DNA of 64,000 bases from CAVXHQ01 sp963761735 (GCA_963761735.1 CAVXHQ010000005.1:620001-684000), one strand, 5' to 3'; numbered from the stretch's first letter, positions 35,315 through 43,886 are shown. Numbers and translations are program-made. Notes: generated by a model not told the origin, from the letters alone.

Positions 35315-35343
35315 TTGACGTACCCGCCCGGCATCTGATTACT
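35315..35343 (+). promoter_or_regulatory. Predicted arsR-SRPBCC promoter
   Basis: TTGACG (35315-35320), a 17-bp spacer, then ATTACT (35338-35343). Transcription would begin at about the ATG (35351), so the mRNA may be leaderless. The local AT-rich stretch stands out from the GC-rich surroundings. Confidence 0.5.
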
Positions 35344-35359
35344 TAGGAATATGGCTAAG
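35342..35359 (+). promoter_or_regulatory. Operator candidate over the arsR start codon
   Basis: CTTAG-eight bases-CTAAG covers the end of the -10 box, the presumed transcription start and the ATG of the ArsR gene. Binding here would block the promoter directly. Autoregulation is inferred from position and from the known habit of this regulator family. Confidence 0.45.
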
Positions 35360-35692
35360 TCAGAACCCGCCCTCGACCGTCACTTCGCCGCTCTTGGCGA
35401 TCCGACGCGCCGCACGATCCTCGCCCGCCTCGCCAGAGGCGACGCAAGCGTCAGCGAACTTGCCGCCGCGCACGATATGGCGCTGCCGTCGTTCATGGGC
35501 CACCTGAAACGGCTCGAGAACGCGGGGCTTATCACCTCGGCCAAAACGGGGCGGGTTCGGATGTGCAGCCTGGCACCGGATGCCTTCGTACCGGCACAGG
35601 GCTGGCTCGATGCGCAACGGGCCGTCTGGACCGCAAGGCTGGACCGGTTCGACGATTATGTCACAAATCTTGCAAAGGACAGAAACCGATGA
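35351..35692 (+). CDS. ArsR-family transcriptional regulator
   Basis: 113 residues with a winged helix-turn-helix. It begins KSEPALDRHFAALGDPTRRT, the hallmark ArsR opening, and the recognition helix region is VSELAAAHDMALPSFMGHLK near residues 36-55. No metal-binding cysteine box is visible, so it belongs to the non-metal subgroup found beside SRPBCC/AHSA1 proteins. The stop overlaps the next ATG (ATGA at 35689). An AGGA lies only two bases before the ATG, too close for a standard site, which agrees with a leaderless start. Confidence 0.9.
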   Translation: MAKSEPALDRHFAALGDPTRRTILARLARGDASVSELAAAHDMALPSFMGHLKRLENAGLITSAKTGRVRMCSLAPDAFVPAQGWLDAQRAVWTARLDRFDDYVTNLAKDRNR

Positions 35693-36153
35693 CCCTCGAT
35701 CCCGAAACCGACCTGTCGTTCACCCGCACCCTCGACGCGCCGCGGGCGCTGTTGTGGGAATGCTGGACGACGCCCGTCCATATCCGGCATTTCTATGTGC
35801 CCAGACCGCACAGGATCGACGCCTGCGACATCGATCTGCGCGTCGGCGGGCGGTTCGACACCACATTCATCGTCGACGGCAACGAGATGAAGAACACCGG
35901 CGTCTACCTCGAGATCGTCGACGGCCGCCGCCTCGTCTTTACGGATGCCTACAGCGAAGGCTGGAAGCCCGCGGCAGATCCGTTCATGACGGCGATCATC
36001 GATTTCGAAGACGGTGAAGACGGCGGCACGATATATACGGCGACGGCGCGGCACCGCTCGAAAGAGGCGTGCAAAAGCCACGCCGACATGGGCTTTTTCG
36101 ACGGCTGGGGAACGGTTGCCACGCAGCTCGAGGCCTACGCGAAGTCACTTTGA
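35689..36153 (+). CDS. SRPBCC (AHSA1-like) domain protein
   Basis: 154 residues forming one START/Bet-v-1-like pocket domain. The characteristic beginning LSFTRTLDAPRALLWECWT is followed by HIRHFYVPRP and DLRVGGRFDTTFIVDG; the C-terminal helix contains FFDGWGTVATQLEAYA. Proteins of this kind bind hydrophobic ligands, and with a partner ArsR regulator they often form a self-regulated pair. The start overlaps the regulator stop (ATGA). The molecule bound is unknown. After the stop come a short GC-rich repeat and the convergent cupin gene. Confidence 0.9.
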   Translation: MTLDPETDLSFTRTLDAPRALLWECWTTPVHIRHFYVPRPHRIDACDIDLRVGGRFDTTFIVDGNEMKNTGVYLEIVDGRRLVFTDAYSEGWKPAADPFMTAIIDFEDGEDGGTIYTATARHRSKEACKSHADMGFFDGWGTVATQLEAYAKSL

Positions 36154-36203
36154 CAGATGGCAGCGGCCGCCCCGTTCCGCTTTCGGCGGCGTTCCGGCGG
36201 CGG

Positions 36204-36242
36204 CGGAACACGGCGCCGGCAACACGGCCCGGCAACACGGCC
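36204..36242. repeat. 13-bp tandem repeat, three units
   Basis: Two identical units, CGGCAACACGGCC at 36217-36229 and 36230-36242, preceded by the variant CGGAACACGGCGC at 36204-36216. Noncoding spacer between convergent genes. Confidence 0.6.
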
Positions 36243-36349
36243 CGGTCACGCGCTCCGGCCTTTTTGCCCGGCCAGTTGGCAAGCCGTTTGGCGCAGCTTA
36301 GCGCCCGGTCCACTCTCCCGGTCGCCCGCGCGTCGCTTCGCCCGCGATG

Positions 36350-36805
36350 TCAGTCCGTTGCGCCTTCGCGCGTCACCCGCCCGTCGGCATCCTCGATCCA
36401 CCAGCGCGGCGGCACATGGTGCAGCGTCAGGCCGTCATCCGGATAATGCACATGATCCGCCGCCGCCGCCGCCCCGGCGCTCATCACCAGATAGCGCACG
36501 GGGGCGTCCGACCGGTTCAGGACGTGGTGCGCATTCGCCACGCCCGCGGGCCAGCAACAGGCATCGCCGGGGCCGATCTCGTGTTCGCCGTCATCCTCGA
36601 CGACGATCGCGCGGCCGTCGAGCATATAGAGGAACTCGTCCTCCGCCTCGTGCCAGTGCCGCATCGCCGATTTCTCGCCCGGCAACAGTGTCGCGATATT
36701 CGCGCCCAACCGCGTCAGCCCGCCCGCGTCCGCCAGCCGCTCTTCCATCCTCGGCGCCGATCCTTCGACCCGCTCTCCGGCAACCTCTCCTGCCTTGATG
36801 ATCAT
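36350..36805 (-). CDS. Cupin-domain protein
   Basis: 151 residues with one cupin barrel. The metal-binding first motif is RHWHEAEDEFLYMLDG near residues 48-63, with His-x-His and Glu. The second motif is PGDACCWPAGVANAHHVLNR near 77-96. A Trp-rich tail (HHVPPRWWIED) follows. Such proteins may be dioxygenases, isomerases or sensors, and no specific function can be assigned. ATG 36805 has GGGAG 7 bp before it; the long upstream frame has no family similarity. Confidence 0.85.
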   Translation of the reverse strand: MIIKAGEVAGERVEGSAPRMEERLADAGGLTRLGANIATLLPGEKSAMRHWHEAEDEFLYMLDGRAIVVEDDGEHEIGPGDACCWPAGVANAHHVLNRSDAPVRYLVMSAGAAAAADHVHYPDDGLTLHHVPPRWWIEDADGRVTREGATD

Positions 36806-37121
36806 CGCATCACTCCCGTCTCTGCCCTGGTCTGCGCAATATCTGGCCCGATTACCGGGCCGGGCGCCAGCACTACTTCGTGCCGAAAATATTGCCCCCG
36901 AAGGGATCCCGCGTTGCTTTCCCGATCCGGCCACCCGATGTGAGGCGGCGGCATGGCGGGTGCGACACGGGCGGTTCGCGGCGCGCATGTCTGCCGAAGG
37001 GCGCATCCGCCCGGCGTCGTGAATGCCCCCCGGAACCGGTTGGATTCGCGTCGATCTTGCCACTGCCGCCGACACAGGTCAGGAGGGGCCACTGTCCGAC
37101 CCCAGGAAACGATCCTCCCCG
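36806..37121. other. Intergenic region between divergent cupin and DUF606 genes
   Basis: About 315 bp of GC-rich DNA. It should contain two divergent promoters, but I see no good -35/-10 pair, inverted repeat or small ORF worth calling. Confidence 0.5.
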
Positions 37122-37679
37122 ATGACATCGCCCGAGACCCCGTCCACCGCGCCGCAATTGCCGCCGCAGCGCAGCAGGCCGGACACTGCGCATCTCGTGG
37201 CACTGGTGGCCGCTTTCGGCACCGGCGGCCTGCTGGCGTTCATGGTGCTGCTGAACGGCACCCTGTCGCGCAGCCACGGCCCGCTGTTCGCGTCCTGGAC
37301 GGCGCATGCCACGGGCACCGTCGCGGCAAGCCTGTTCTTGTTGCCCTTTGCCGTCGGCGTGCTGCGCAATCGTCATCTGCCGGGCGCGCATTTGCGGGCA
37401 CCGCTCTGGGCCTATCTCGGCGGGGTGTGCGGTGCCGTGACGGTGATGCTGTCGGCGGTGACGATGAATACGGCGCTGGCGCTGTCGGGCACGCTGGCAC
37501 TGGGGCTGCTGGGACAGGTGGCGTTCGGCCTGCTGGCCGACCGGTTCGGCCTGCTCGGGTTGCCGCGGCGCGCGATGACCGCGCGCGACGCTGCCGCACT
37601 CGTTCTGATCCTGACGGGCAGCGCGCTGATCATCTTTTCGGGCCGGATCGGTGCCGCGCTGGACGCTGGTTTCGCATGA
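37122..37679 (+). CDS. DUF606/YdcZ-type DMT membrane protein, first of a pair
   Basis: 185 residues with five hydrophobic helices. After a Pro/Thr-rich N-terminal tail, helix 1 is LVALVAAFGTGGLLAFMVLL, and the family features NGTLSRSHGPLFASW and LGGVCGAVTVMLSAVTMNT follow. DUF606 proteins are half-size drug/metabolite transporter relatives that often occur as adjacent pairs and probably act as heterodimers. The stop overlaps the next ATG (ATGA). ATG 37122 is chosen as the nearest start to helix 1; a GTG/ATG further upstream is possible. Substrate unknown. Confidence 0.82.
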   Translation: MTSPETPSTAPQLPPQRSRPDTAHLVALVAAFGTGGLLAFMVLLNGTLSRSHGPLFASWTAHATGTVAASLFLLPFAVGVLRNRHLPGAHLRAPLWAYLGGVCGAVTVMLSAVTMNTALALSGTLALGLLGQVAFGLLADRFGLLGLPRRAMTARDAAALVLILTGSALIIFSGRIGAALDAGFA

Positions 37680-38122
37680 TCGCCTTTGTCGGCATGGCGC
37701 TGGGCGCGGGTCTGCTGATCGGGGTCAGCCGCCAGATCAACGGGCGGCTGGCGCTGTCGACCTCGGCCTTGCGCACCTCCTGGTGGAACCATGTCGTGGG
37801 CCTCGTGGCGCTGACCGTCGCGGCACTGTTCACCGGCGGGCTGTGGCCTGTGGATGCACTGGCGGCACCGTGGTGGGCATGGTTCGGCGGCCCGCTCGGG
37901 GTGGTCTTCGTGGCGGCGGGCAGCTGGCTTGTGGCGCGGATCGGCGCCGTGGCGACGGCGCTGCTGATCATCGCGGGGCAGATGATCGTGGGCGTGGCCC
38001 TCGATGCCGCGATGGCGGCGGGGGCAGGAGGGGCAATGGCCGGTTCCGGCGCCATCGCCGCGCGTCTGGCCGGCGCCGCGCTGATCTTTGCCGGCATGGC
38101 GGTTCTGATCCGGCGGTCCTGA
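37676..38122 (+). CDS. DUF606/YdcZ-type DMT membrane protein, second of a pair
   Basis: 148 residues, five helices starting directly with IAFVGMALGAGLLIGVSRQI. The sequence NGRLALSTSALRTSWWNHVV parallels NGTLSRSHGPLFASWTAHAT in the preceding protein, so the two are homologous halves. The start overlaps the first protein's stop as ATGA, giving one coupled unit of about 333 residues, close to a full ten-helix DMT carrier. The C-terminus ends VLIRRS. What it transports is not known. Confidence 0.82.
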   Translation: MIAFVGMALGAGLLIGVSRQINGRLALSTSALRTSWWNHVVGLVALTVAALFTGGLWPVDALAAPWWAWFGGPLGVVFVAAGSWLVARIGAVATALLIIAGQMIVGVALDAAMAAGAGGAMAGSGAIAARLAGAALIFAGMAVLIRRS

Positions 38123-38210
38123 CGTGTTCCGCGCGGGCCGGTCGGTGTTACGGGCGCGCGCGGCCGGCGATCCGGCTATGCGGCGGTTAACCGACCCAAT
38201 TATCCAGCGA

Positions 38211-38258
38211 CCCGGCGATCCAACGGCCCGGCGATCCGGCGGCCCGGCGATCCGGCGT
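38211..38258. repeat. 16-bp tandem repeat, three units
   Basis: Three consecutive units close to CCCGGCGATCCGGCGG at 38211, 38227 and 38243, in the 200-bp gap before the protein-isoaspartate methyltransferase gene. Related GGCGATCC pieces occur just upstream. Noncoding. Confidence 0.65.
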
Positions 38259-38324
38259 TGCCGAGGGGCACGCTATGTGGCATCACCTCTGCAATTGCAG
38301 ATCTTCTGAACGAGGCCCGATACC

Positions 38325-38993
38325 GTGGCAGATTACGCGATGCGCCGGACGATGATGGTCGACACCCAGGTGCGCCCGTCGGATGTGACCAAATTTCCGA
38401 TTATCGAGGCGATGCTGGCCGTGCCGCGCGAACTTTACGTGCCGAACGCCGCCCGCGAGGCCGCTTACGTCGGCGAGAACCTGAGCCTCGGCGACGGGCG
38501 TGTGCTGCTCGAGCCTCGGACATTCGCCAAGATGCTGGACGCGGCCTCCGTCCAGCCGGACGAAGTGGTCCTCGATCTGGGATGCGGTCTGGGCTATTCC
38601 ACCGCCGTTCTGGCGCGTCTGGCGGAATTCGTCGTCGGCGTCGACGACGACCCGGCCCGCACCGGCGAGGCGCAGACGACGTTGTCCGAGAACGGCGTCG
38701 ACAATGCCGCCGTTCTGACCGGACCGCTGGCCGAGGGGGCGGCGAAATCGGGCCCCTACGACGTCATCATCGTTCAGGGCGCCGTCGAAGAGGTGCCGCA
38801 GGCCCTGATCGACCAGCTCCGCGACGGGGGCCGGATGATCTGTATCTTTGCCGAAGGGGCGCTGGGCTCGGTCCGTATCGGCCGGATGACCGCGCCCGAG
38901 GACGGCGTGCGGCGAGTGGGCTGGCGGTTTTGTTTCAACGCCGGTGCGCCGGTGCTGCCGGGTTTTGCCAAAGTGGCCGCGTTTGAATTCTGA
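38325..38993 (+). CDS. pcm: Protein-L-isoaspartate O-methyltransferase
   Basis: 222 residues. Uses SAM to methylate isoaspartyl residues in damaged proteins. The SAM-binding motif VVLDLGCGLGYSTAVLARL lies near residues 78-96. The N-terminal RRTMMVDTQVRPSDVT and the substrate segment GRVLLEPRTFAKMLDAASVQ are typical of the alphaproteobacterial branch. The start is GTG 38325 with GAGG 8 bp upstream. It is next to the TolC-like gene, an arrangement I recall from several Rhodobacteraceae. Immediately after the stop there is a 16-bp perfect GC palindrome (38994-39009) with no T-run. Confidence 0.9.
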   Translation: MADYAMRRTMMVDTQVRPSDVTKFPIIEAMLAVPRELYVPNAAREAAYVGENLSLGDGRVLLEPRTFAKMLDAASVQPDEVVLDLGCGLGYSTAVLARLAEFVVGVDDDPARTGEAQTTLSENGVDNAAVLTGPLAEGAAKSGPYDVIIVQGAVEEVPQALIDQLRDGGRMICIFAEGALGSVRIGRMTAPEDGVRRVGWRFCFNAGAPVLPGFAKVAAFEF

Positions 38994-39126
38994 CCGGCGC
39001 GCGCGCCGGGACGTGCGGTGGCAAACGCCCGCCGCCGGTGCCGCGACACCGGGCTGTCTTGTCAAACCGGGCGGACGGCCCCATCAACGGTAAACACATG
39101 TGAGTGGTCGTAGGGGGAGCAGTGGT

Positions 39127-40497
39127 TTGGGAATTGTGAACGTCGTCAGGCGCCTTTGCGGGGCCAGCCTGATCGCCCTCGCCGTGGCCAGCCCTTTGCC
39201 GGCCGAAACGCTCGCCGATGCGATGGCCTTCGGATACGAAAGCTCGGGCCTGCTGGATCAGAACCGCGCCTTGCTGCGCGCCGCCGACGAGGATGTGGCG
39301 CAGGCCGTGTCGTCGCTGTTGCCGGTGGTGCGATGGGTCGCGCAGGCGCAGGTGTCGGATCAGCCGCAATTCGTCGACGACAGCGCATTGTCGGCGTCGC
39401 TGTCGCTGACCGCGGAAATGACGCTGTACGACGGCGGTCGCAACCAGCTTGCCATCGAAGTGCAGAAGGAAATCGTGCTGAGCACGCGCGCCAGCCTTCT
39501 GGACGTCGAACAGCAGATCATGCTGCGGATCGTCACCGCCTATCTGAACGTGCAGCGCAACGGCGCCTTCGTGCAGTTGCGGCAAAACAACGTCCGCCTG
39601 ATCACGCAGGAATTGCGCGCCGCGCGCGACCGGTTCGAGGTGGGCGAAGTGACCCGCACCGATGTCAGCCTCGCCGAGGCCCGTCTTGCCGCCGCGCGCA
39701 GCCTTCTGGCCGGGGCGGAGGGCGATCTGGCGCAGGCACAGGCGGAATACGTGGTCGCCGTGGGCCGCCGCCCGCAAAGCCTGTCCGCCGTGCCCGCCGC
39801 CGGGATCACCCGGTCCATCCCCGAGGCGCGCGCCATCGCCCTGCGCACCCATCCGGCGCTGATCGCGCAGCAGCACAACGTCTCCGCCGCCGAGCTGAAC
39901 ATCGCGCGGGCCGAACTGTCGGCGCAACCGACCGTGACGCTGCAGGGCACGATCCGCCTCGACGACGAATTCAACAACGTCAATTCGCTGGGCGTCACCG
40001 CCTCGGGGCCGATCTATCAGGGCGGACTTCTGGCGAGCCAGACGCGCCAGTTCATCGCGCGGCGCGATGCGGCCCGGTCCGACCTGATCGTGACCAGCCA
40101 GCAGATCGAGCAGAACCTCGCCAACGCCTATACGGTCATTGAGGTCAGCCGTGCCAGCCGCGATGCCTTCGAGCGGCAGGTCCGGGCGGCTTCCGTCGCT
40201 TTCGACGGGATCCGCGAAGAGGCGACACTGGGCGCGCGCACGACGCTCGACGTTCTCAACGCCGAGCAGGAACTGCTCGATGCCCGTGCCAACCTGATTT
40301 CCGCCGAGATCGACGAGACACTGGCAACCTACCGGGCGCTGTCGGCGATGGGCCTGTTGACGGCAGAGCATCTGCGCCTGCGCGTGCAGATCTATGATCC
40401 GAATGCCTATTATAATCTGGTGCGCGATGCGCCCGGCGCCCTGTCCGATCAGGGCCGTGCCCTTGACCGGGTCCTCGAGGCGCTGGGCGAGAACTGA
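39127..40497 (+). CDS. tolC: TolC-family outer-membrane channel protein
   Basis: About 456 residues. A type I secretion/efflux outer-membrane channel. Signal peptide RRLCGASLIALAVASPLPA, mature start near ETLADAMAFGYESSG. Two structural repeats of long alpha hairpins are visible (DEDVAQAVSSLLPVVRW in the first, ISAAELNIARAELSAQPTVT-like in the second), with the family marker LDVLNAEQELLDARANL near residue 375. TTG 39127 has GGGGGAG 7 bp upstream; GTG 39136 and GTG 39100 are alternative starts. It could serve the RND pump at 8.6-13.6 kb, but the genes are not linked. Confidence 0.9.
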   Translation: MGIVNVVRRLCGASLIALAVASPLPAETLADAMAFGYESSGLLDQNRALLRAADEDVAQAVSSLLPVVRWVAQAQVSDQPQFVDDSALSASLSLTAEMTLYDGGRNQLAIEVQKEIVLSTRASLLDVEQQIMLRIVTAYLNVQRNGAFVQLRQNNVRLITQELRAARDRFEVGEVTRTDVSLAEARLAAARSLLAGAEGDLAQAQAEYVVAVGRRPQSLSAVPAAGITRSIPEARAIALRTHPALIAQQHNVSAAELNIARAELSAQPTVTLQGTIRLDDEFNNVNSLGVTASGPIYQGGLLASQTRQFIARRDAARSDLIVTSQQIEQNLANAYTVIEVSRASRDAFERQVRAASVAFDGIREEATLGARTTLDVLNAEQELLDARANLISAEIDETLATYRALSAMGLLTAEHLRLRVQIYDPNAYYNLVRDAPGALSDQGRALDRVLEALGEN

Positions 40498-40671
40498 CGC
40501 CCGGCCGTCGGGTGTAGCGGCTGTTTGCGGCGCCCATCGCCGTCAAACCCGTGGTGTCGGCAGGCAGGTGTCGGCGGCCCGTCGCACGACAATCTCTCGA
40601 CAATCGGGCCTATCTGTTGTCCGGACCGGGCTTTGCGGTTAGGGTTCGATCGAGGCGAAGCAGGATCGAAG

Positions 40672-41964
40672 ATGTCCGACCCGGTGACCAATATCGAGAT
40701 CGAGGATGTGCTGTCCTCCATCCGCAGGCTTGTTTCCGAAGGGGACAGGCCGCGCCCGGAATCTCGTGCCGGGGCCGCGGCTGCGCCCGAATTGGCCCGT
40801 ACTGTGCGGCGGGTCCCGTCCGAAAACCCGTCGGGGTCAGAAAAGCTGTCCGGCGATAGGCGCGGGACCGCGCCCGTTGACGCCGATGCGCCTGTGGATG
40901 ATGCGACTGTGGATGCGGGCCGTTTCGTGCTGACGCCGTCGTTGCGGATCGACGATCCGGCAAGTGTGCAGGCGCGGGACACTGCACCGCCTCCCCGTGG
41001 GACCAGTGGCCCTCTCGTTTTGACGCAGCCCGCGAACATTCCGCCTGCCAACAGTCCCAAACTGCCGCCTGCGGGTGCCGACACCGTCAACGGAACACAC
41101 CCCACAAACATCTTTGCCGGACGGCTTTTCGACAAAGATCTCGCGCGCAAGGCTGCCGCCGTGCAGCATGCCGTAACGGCGCACCTGCAAAGTGCGCCGG
41201 AAGATCCGGCGACCACCGCCGTTTTGCACGACGATGCGATGGACAGCGCAGACGACCGGTTGACGGATCATCTGCAACCCGAGGTCGACACAACAAATTC
41301 CGCCGACCGGATGGCGGATGCCGCTGCGGTGCGCCCCAGCGGTGCGACACCTGTTCTGGTCACGGATACCGACAATGACACCGACAATGATACCGACGCC
41401 GGCCCGAATGGGGACACCGACGGTCCCGAATCACCAAAGACTGCCCGCAATGAGGCGCCAATCGACCCGGCCGCCCTTGCCCGTGCCGCCGGGCGAGCCT
41501 CGCTCGAGGGCAAGATCGCCGAACTCGAAGCCGCGATAACCCATCAGACCGACGATTGGGAACCCGATGGCAGCGAAGGAACGCCAGTCGTCGATTGGGC
41601 CAGTTCCGCCGCGCAGGCCGGTGTCTTTGCATCGCGCATGCGCAGATCGGCGACGGTCGAGGATGCCGAGGAACTGCCGCCGCATACGACAGCCACTGAC
41701 CCTGCCGATGAAGCCGGCGCCGCATCTCAGTCGCTCGGCGAAGGCACCCCCGACGATGCTGCCGCGACATTCGATGCGGACAGTATCGCGGCGAGCATTT
41801 TCGGCGATGACGCGGTTATCGACGAGGCGGTGTTGCGCGAACTGGTTGCCGACATCGTTCGTCAGGAACTGCAGGGAAAACTGGGCGAACGGATCACCCG
41901 CAACGTCCGCAAACTCGTTCGGCGCGAAATCTATCGCGTGATTTCGAGCGAAAGTTTCGACTGA
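40672..41964 (+). CDS. Acidic, mostly disordered protein with PopZ-like C-terminus (DUF2497-like)
   Basis: 430 residues. A short conserved N-terminal helix (NIEIEDVLSSIRRLVSE) is followed by about 340 residues rich in Asp, Ala, Pro and Thr with little hydrophobic content. The C-terminus ends with helices DEAVLRELVADIVRQELQ and RITRNVRKLVRREIYRV. This layout of short N-helix, acidic linker and C-terminal helices matches the polar organising protein PopZ and its roseobacter relatives. A DTDND-type acidic repeat lies near residues 235-250. AGGA precedes ATG 40672. A role in polar organisation is inferred only. The stop is 6 bp from the convergent cobQ stop. Confidence 0.7.
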   Translation: MSDPVTNIEIEDVLSSIRRLVSEGDRPRPESRAGAAAAPELARTVRRVPSENPSGSEKLSGDRRGTAPVDADAPVDDATVDAGRFVLTPSLRIDDPASVQARDTAPPPRGTSGPLVLTQPANIPPANSPKLPPAGADTVNGTHPTNIFAGRLFDKDLARKAAAVQHAVTAHLQSAPEDPATTAVLHDDAMDSADDRLTDHLQPEVDTTNSADRMADAAAVRPSGATPVLVTDTDNDTDNDTDAGPNGDTDGPESPKTARNEAPIDPAALARAAGRASLEGKIAELEAAITHQTDDWEPDGSEGTPVVDWASSAAQAGVFASRMRRSATVEDAEELPPHTTATDPADEAGAASQSLGEGTPDDAAATFDADSIAASIFGDDAVIDEAVLRELVADIVRQELQGKLGERITRNVRKLVRREIYRVISSESFD

Positions 41965-41970
41965 ATCCGC

Positions 41971-43431
41971 CTAATGCGCCTCTGTCGCCAGCCCGAGGAT
42001 CGCATCCACATCCAGATGTCGTTCAAGGTGGGCCGCGAGCGCATCGAGCGTGACCTCTACCCCCCGCGCATAGCCTCCGCCCGCGTCAACTGACCCGATC
42101 CGCGCAAGCCACGCCGCGCGAAACGCGTCTGCGGCGAAAAGGCCGTGCAGATAGCATCCCTGTATCCTGCCGTCTGGCGAAGCCGCACCTTCGGGGCGGC
42201 CCGCGATGTCCAGCCAGGCCTGCGCGCAATCCGGGCCGGTCGTGGCGCCGATATGGATCTCGTATCCCTCGACGGTGGTGCCGCTGGCCGGGTGCTGTGC
42301 CTGCGTGCGGGTCAGGCGCTTGTGCGGCGACATCACGGTTTCAACGTCGAGCAGGCCAAGGCCCTCGACCGAGCCGGGGGCGCCTTCGATGCCGTCCGGG
42401 TCGGAAATGCGCCGCCCAAGCATCTGATAGCCGCCGCAAATCCCCAGAACATGCCCGCCACGCCGAATATGCGCGGCAAGATCGACGTCCCAGCCCTGCG
42501 CGCGAAAATCCGCAAGATCGGCGATCGTCGCCTTCGATCCGGGGATCAGCACGAGGTCTGCGTTGCCGGGCAGCGCACGGCCCGGCGTCACGATGTCGAC
42601 CGTGACACCGGGCGTTGCCGACAGCGGATCCAGATCGTCGAAATTGGCGATCCGGTTCAGCCGCGGCACCGCGATCCGGAACGCGCCCGACGTCGCGGGC
42701 CCCCGCCCCAGATCGAGGATATCTTCGGCGGGCAGGCGCCATGCGTCGGCGAACCACGGCACGATCCCGAGGGGCGACCAGCCGGTACGGTCGGCGATGA
42801 TGTTCATCCCACCGGCGAACAGCGTCGGATCGCCGCGAAACTTGTTGATCGCAAAGGCGCGGATCAGGGCGCGGTCGGTCGGGTCCAGCACCGCGTGCGT
42901 GCCGACCAGCTGGGCGATGACGCCGCCTCTGTCGATGTCGCCGATCAGCACGACAGGCACCTGCGCCGCCGTCGCGAACCCCATGTTGGCGATGTCGCCC
43001 GCGCGCAGGTTCACCTCGGCCGGACTGCCCGCACCCTCGACGATGACAAGGTCATGACCGGTGGCAAGACGGTGAAAGCTCTCGAGAACACGGGGCAGCA
43101 GCGTCGCCTTCAGCGCGCCGTAATCGCGCGCCCGCAGCGTCGCGACACGAACGCCCTGCACGATGACCTGCGCGCCGGTGTCGGTCTCGGGCTTCAGCAG
43201 GACCGGGTTCATGTCGGTATGCGGCTCTAACCCGCAGGCAAGTGCCTGCAAGGCCTGTGCGCGCCCGATCTCACCGCCGTCGACGGTGACGGCGGCGTTG
43301 TTTGACATGTTCTGCGGTTTGAACGGCGCGACGGACAGTCCCCGGATCCGCGCGGCCCGCGCCAGTCCCGCGACCAGCATCGATTTGCCGACGTTGGACC
43401 CCGCACCCTGTATCATCACCGCGCGTGCCAT
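41971..43431 (-). CDS. cobQ: Cobyric acid synthase
   Basis: 486 residues. Amidates four carboxyl groups of adenosylcobyrinic a,c-diamide using glutamine and ATP in cobalamin synthesis. The N-terminal P-loop-like VMIQGAGSNVGKSMLVAGLA and PFKPQNMSNNAAVT are diagnostic. The C-terminal glutaminase domain carries the nucleophile Cys in GHVLGICGGYQMLG near residue 333 and the His of YEIHIG near 420. Length is normal. No other cobalamin gene is in the window. It ends against the PopZ-like gene on the other strand. Confidence 0.95.
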   Translation of the reverse strand: MARAVMIQGAGSNVGKSMLVAGLARAARIRGLSVAPFKPQNMSNNAAVTVDGGEIGRAQALQALACGLEPHTDMNPVLLKPETDTGAQVIVQGVRVATLRARDYGALKATLLPRVLESFHRLATGHDLVIVEGAGSPAEVNLRAGDIANMGFATAAQVPVVLIGDIDRGGVIAQLVGTHAVLDPTDRALIRAFAINKFRGDPTLFAGGMNIIADRTGWSPLGIVPWFADAWRLPAEDILDLGRGPATSGAFRIAVPRLNRIANFDDLDPLSATPGVTVDIVTPGRALPGNADLVLIPGSKATIADLADFRAQGWDVDLAAHIRRGGHVLGICGGYQMLGRRISDPDGIEGAPGSVEGLGLLDVETVMSPHKRLTRTQAQHPASGTTVEGYEIHIGATTGPDCAQAWLDIAGRPEGAASPDGRIQGCYLHGLFAADAFRAAWLARIGSVDAGGGYARGVEVTLDALAAHLERHLDVDAILGLATEAH

Positions 43432-43470
43432 CGCCGCCCCTTGCCGCCTGCCTGAACGTCATCGGTAAAC

Positions 43471-43498
43471 CCACTGGCCCAAAACCACTGGCCCAAAA
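43471..43498. repeat. 14-bp direct repeat, two units
   Basis: CCACTGGCCCAAAA occurs twice in a row in the spacer between the cobQ start and the terminator of the DUF6280-type gene. Too short to interpret. Confidence 0.55.
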
Positions 43499-43511
43499 TA
43501 TGGACCCGACA

Positions 43512-43545
43512 GCAAAACGGCCCCCGAAACCGGAGGCCGTTTTGC
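43512..43545 (-). terminator. Terminator of the DUF6280-type gene
   Basis: A perfect 11-bp inverted repeat, GCAAAACGGCC / GGCCGTTTTGC, with a 12-base loop, 17 bp past the stop. The arm gives a TTTTGC run on the minus strand, the usual form of an alphaproteobacterial intrinsic terminator. Confidence 0.7.
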
Positions 43546-43562
43546 AGTTCTACGGAACGAAA

Positions 43563-43886
43563 TCAGGCAGCCTTGGCTTCCTGCTCGGCTGCGTGACGAC
43601 GCTCGCTTTCCTCGCGGCTCAGTGCCACGGAGGTACGCACGCCTTTGCCGACAAAGTCCATCAGGCCCGCAACGACACGTTCGTTGGGGTCGATACCGGC
43701 GCAGGACAGAACTTCGCGGCCGTCGCGCGACCGTGCCCAGCGGGCGATCTGCTCGGGGCCGTTGCCATATTTCTTGTCGTCGGCGATGGCATCGTCGAGG
43801 GCAGCGAGCACAACAGCGGCGAACAACTTGCGCGCGCGGTTTCCCTGCTCGTTATTATAGGCAGTGCCGTCAACGAAATCTCTCAT
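43563..43886 (-). CDS. Small conserved Rhodobacteraceae protein (DUF6280-type)
   Basis: 107 residues, soluble and mainly helical, starting MRDFVDGTAYNNEQGNRARK. The sequence ARKLFAAVVLAALDDAIADD and the Trp-containing IARWARSRDGREVLSC are, as I recall, very strongly conserved among roseobacters under the name DUF6280; function is unknown. The C-terminus is Glu/Ala-rich. ATG 43886 has AAGGA 7 bp before it. It is transcribed alone, divergent from efp, with its own terminator. The 224-bp upstream gap contains a hairpin (43978-43998). Confidence 0.85.
   Translation of the reverse strand: MRDFVDGTAYNNEQGNRARKLFAAVVLAALDDAIADDKKYGNGPEQIARWARSRDGREVLSCAGIDPNERVVAGLMDFVGKGVRTSVALSREESERRHAAEQEAKAA

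Noticed and set aside
38994..39009. GC palindrome after pcm as an intrinsic terminator
   Set aside because: No T-run follows and such palindromes are expected by chance in GC-rich DNA.
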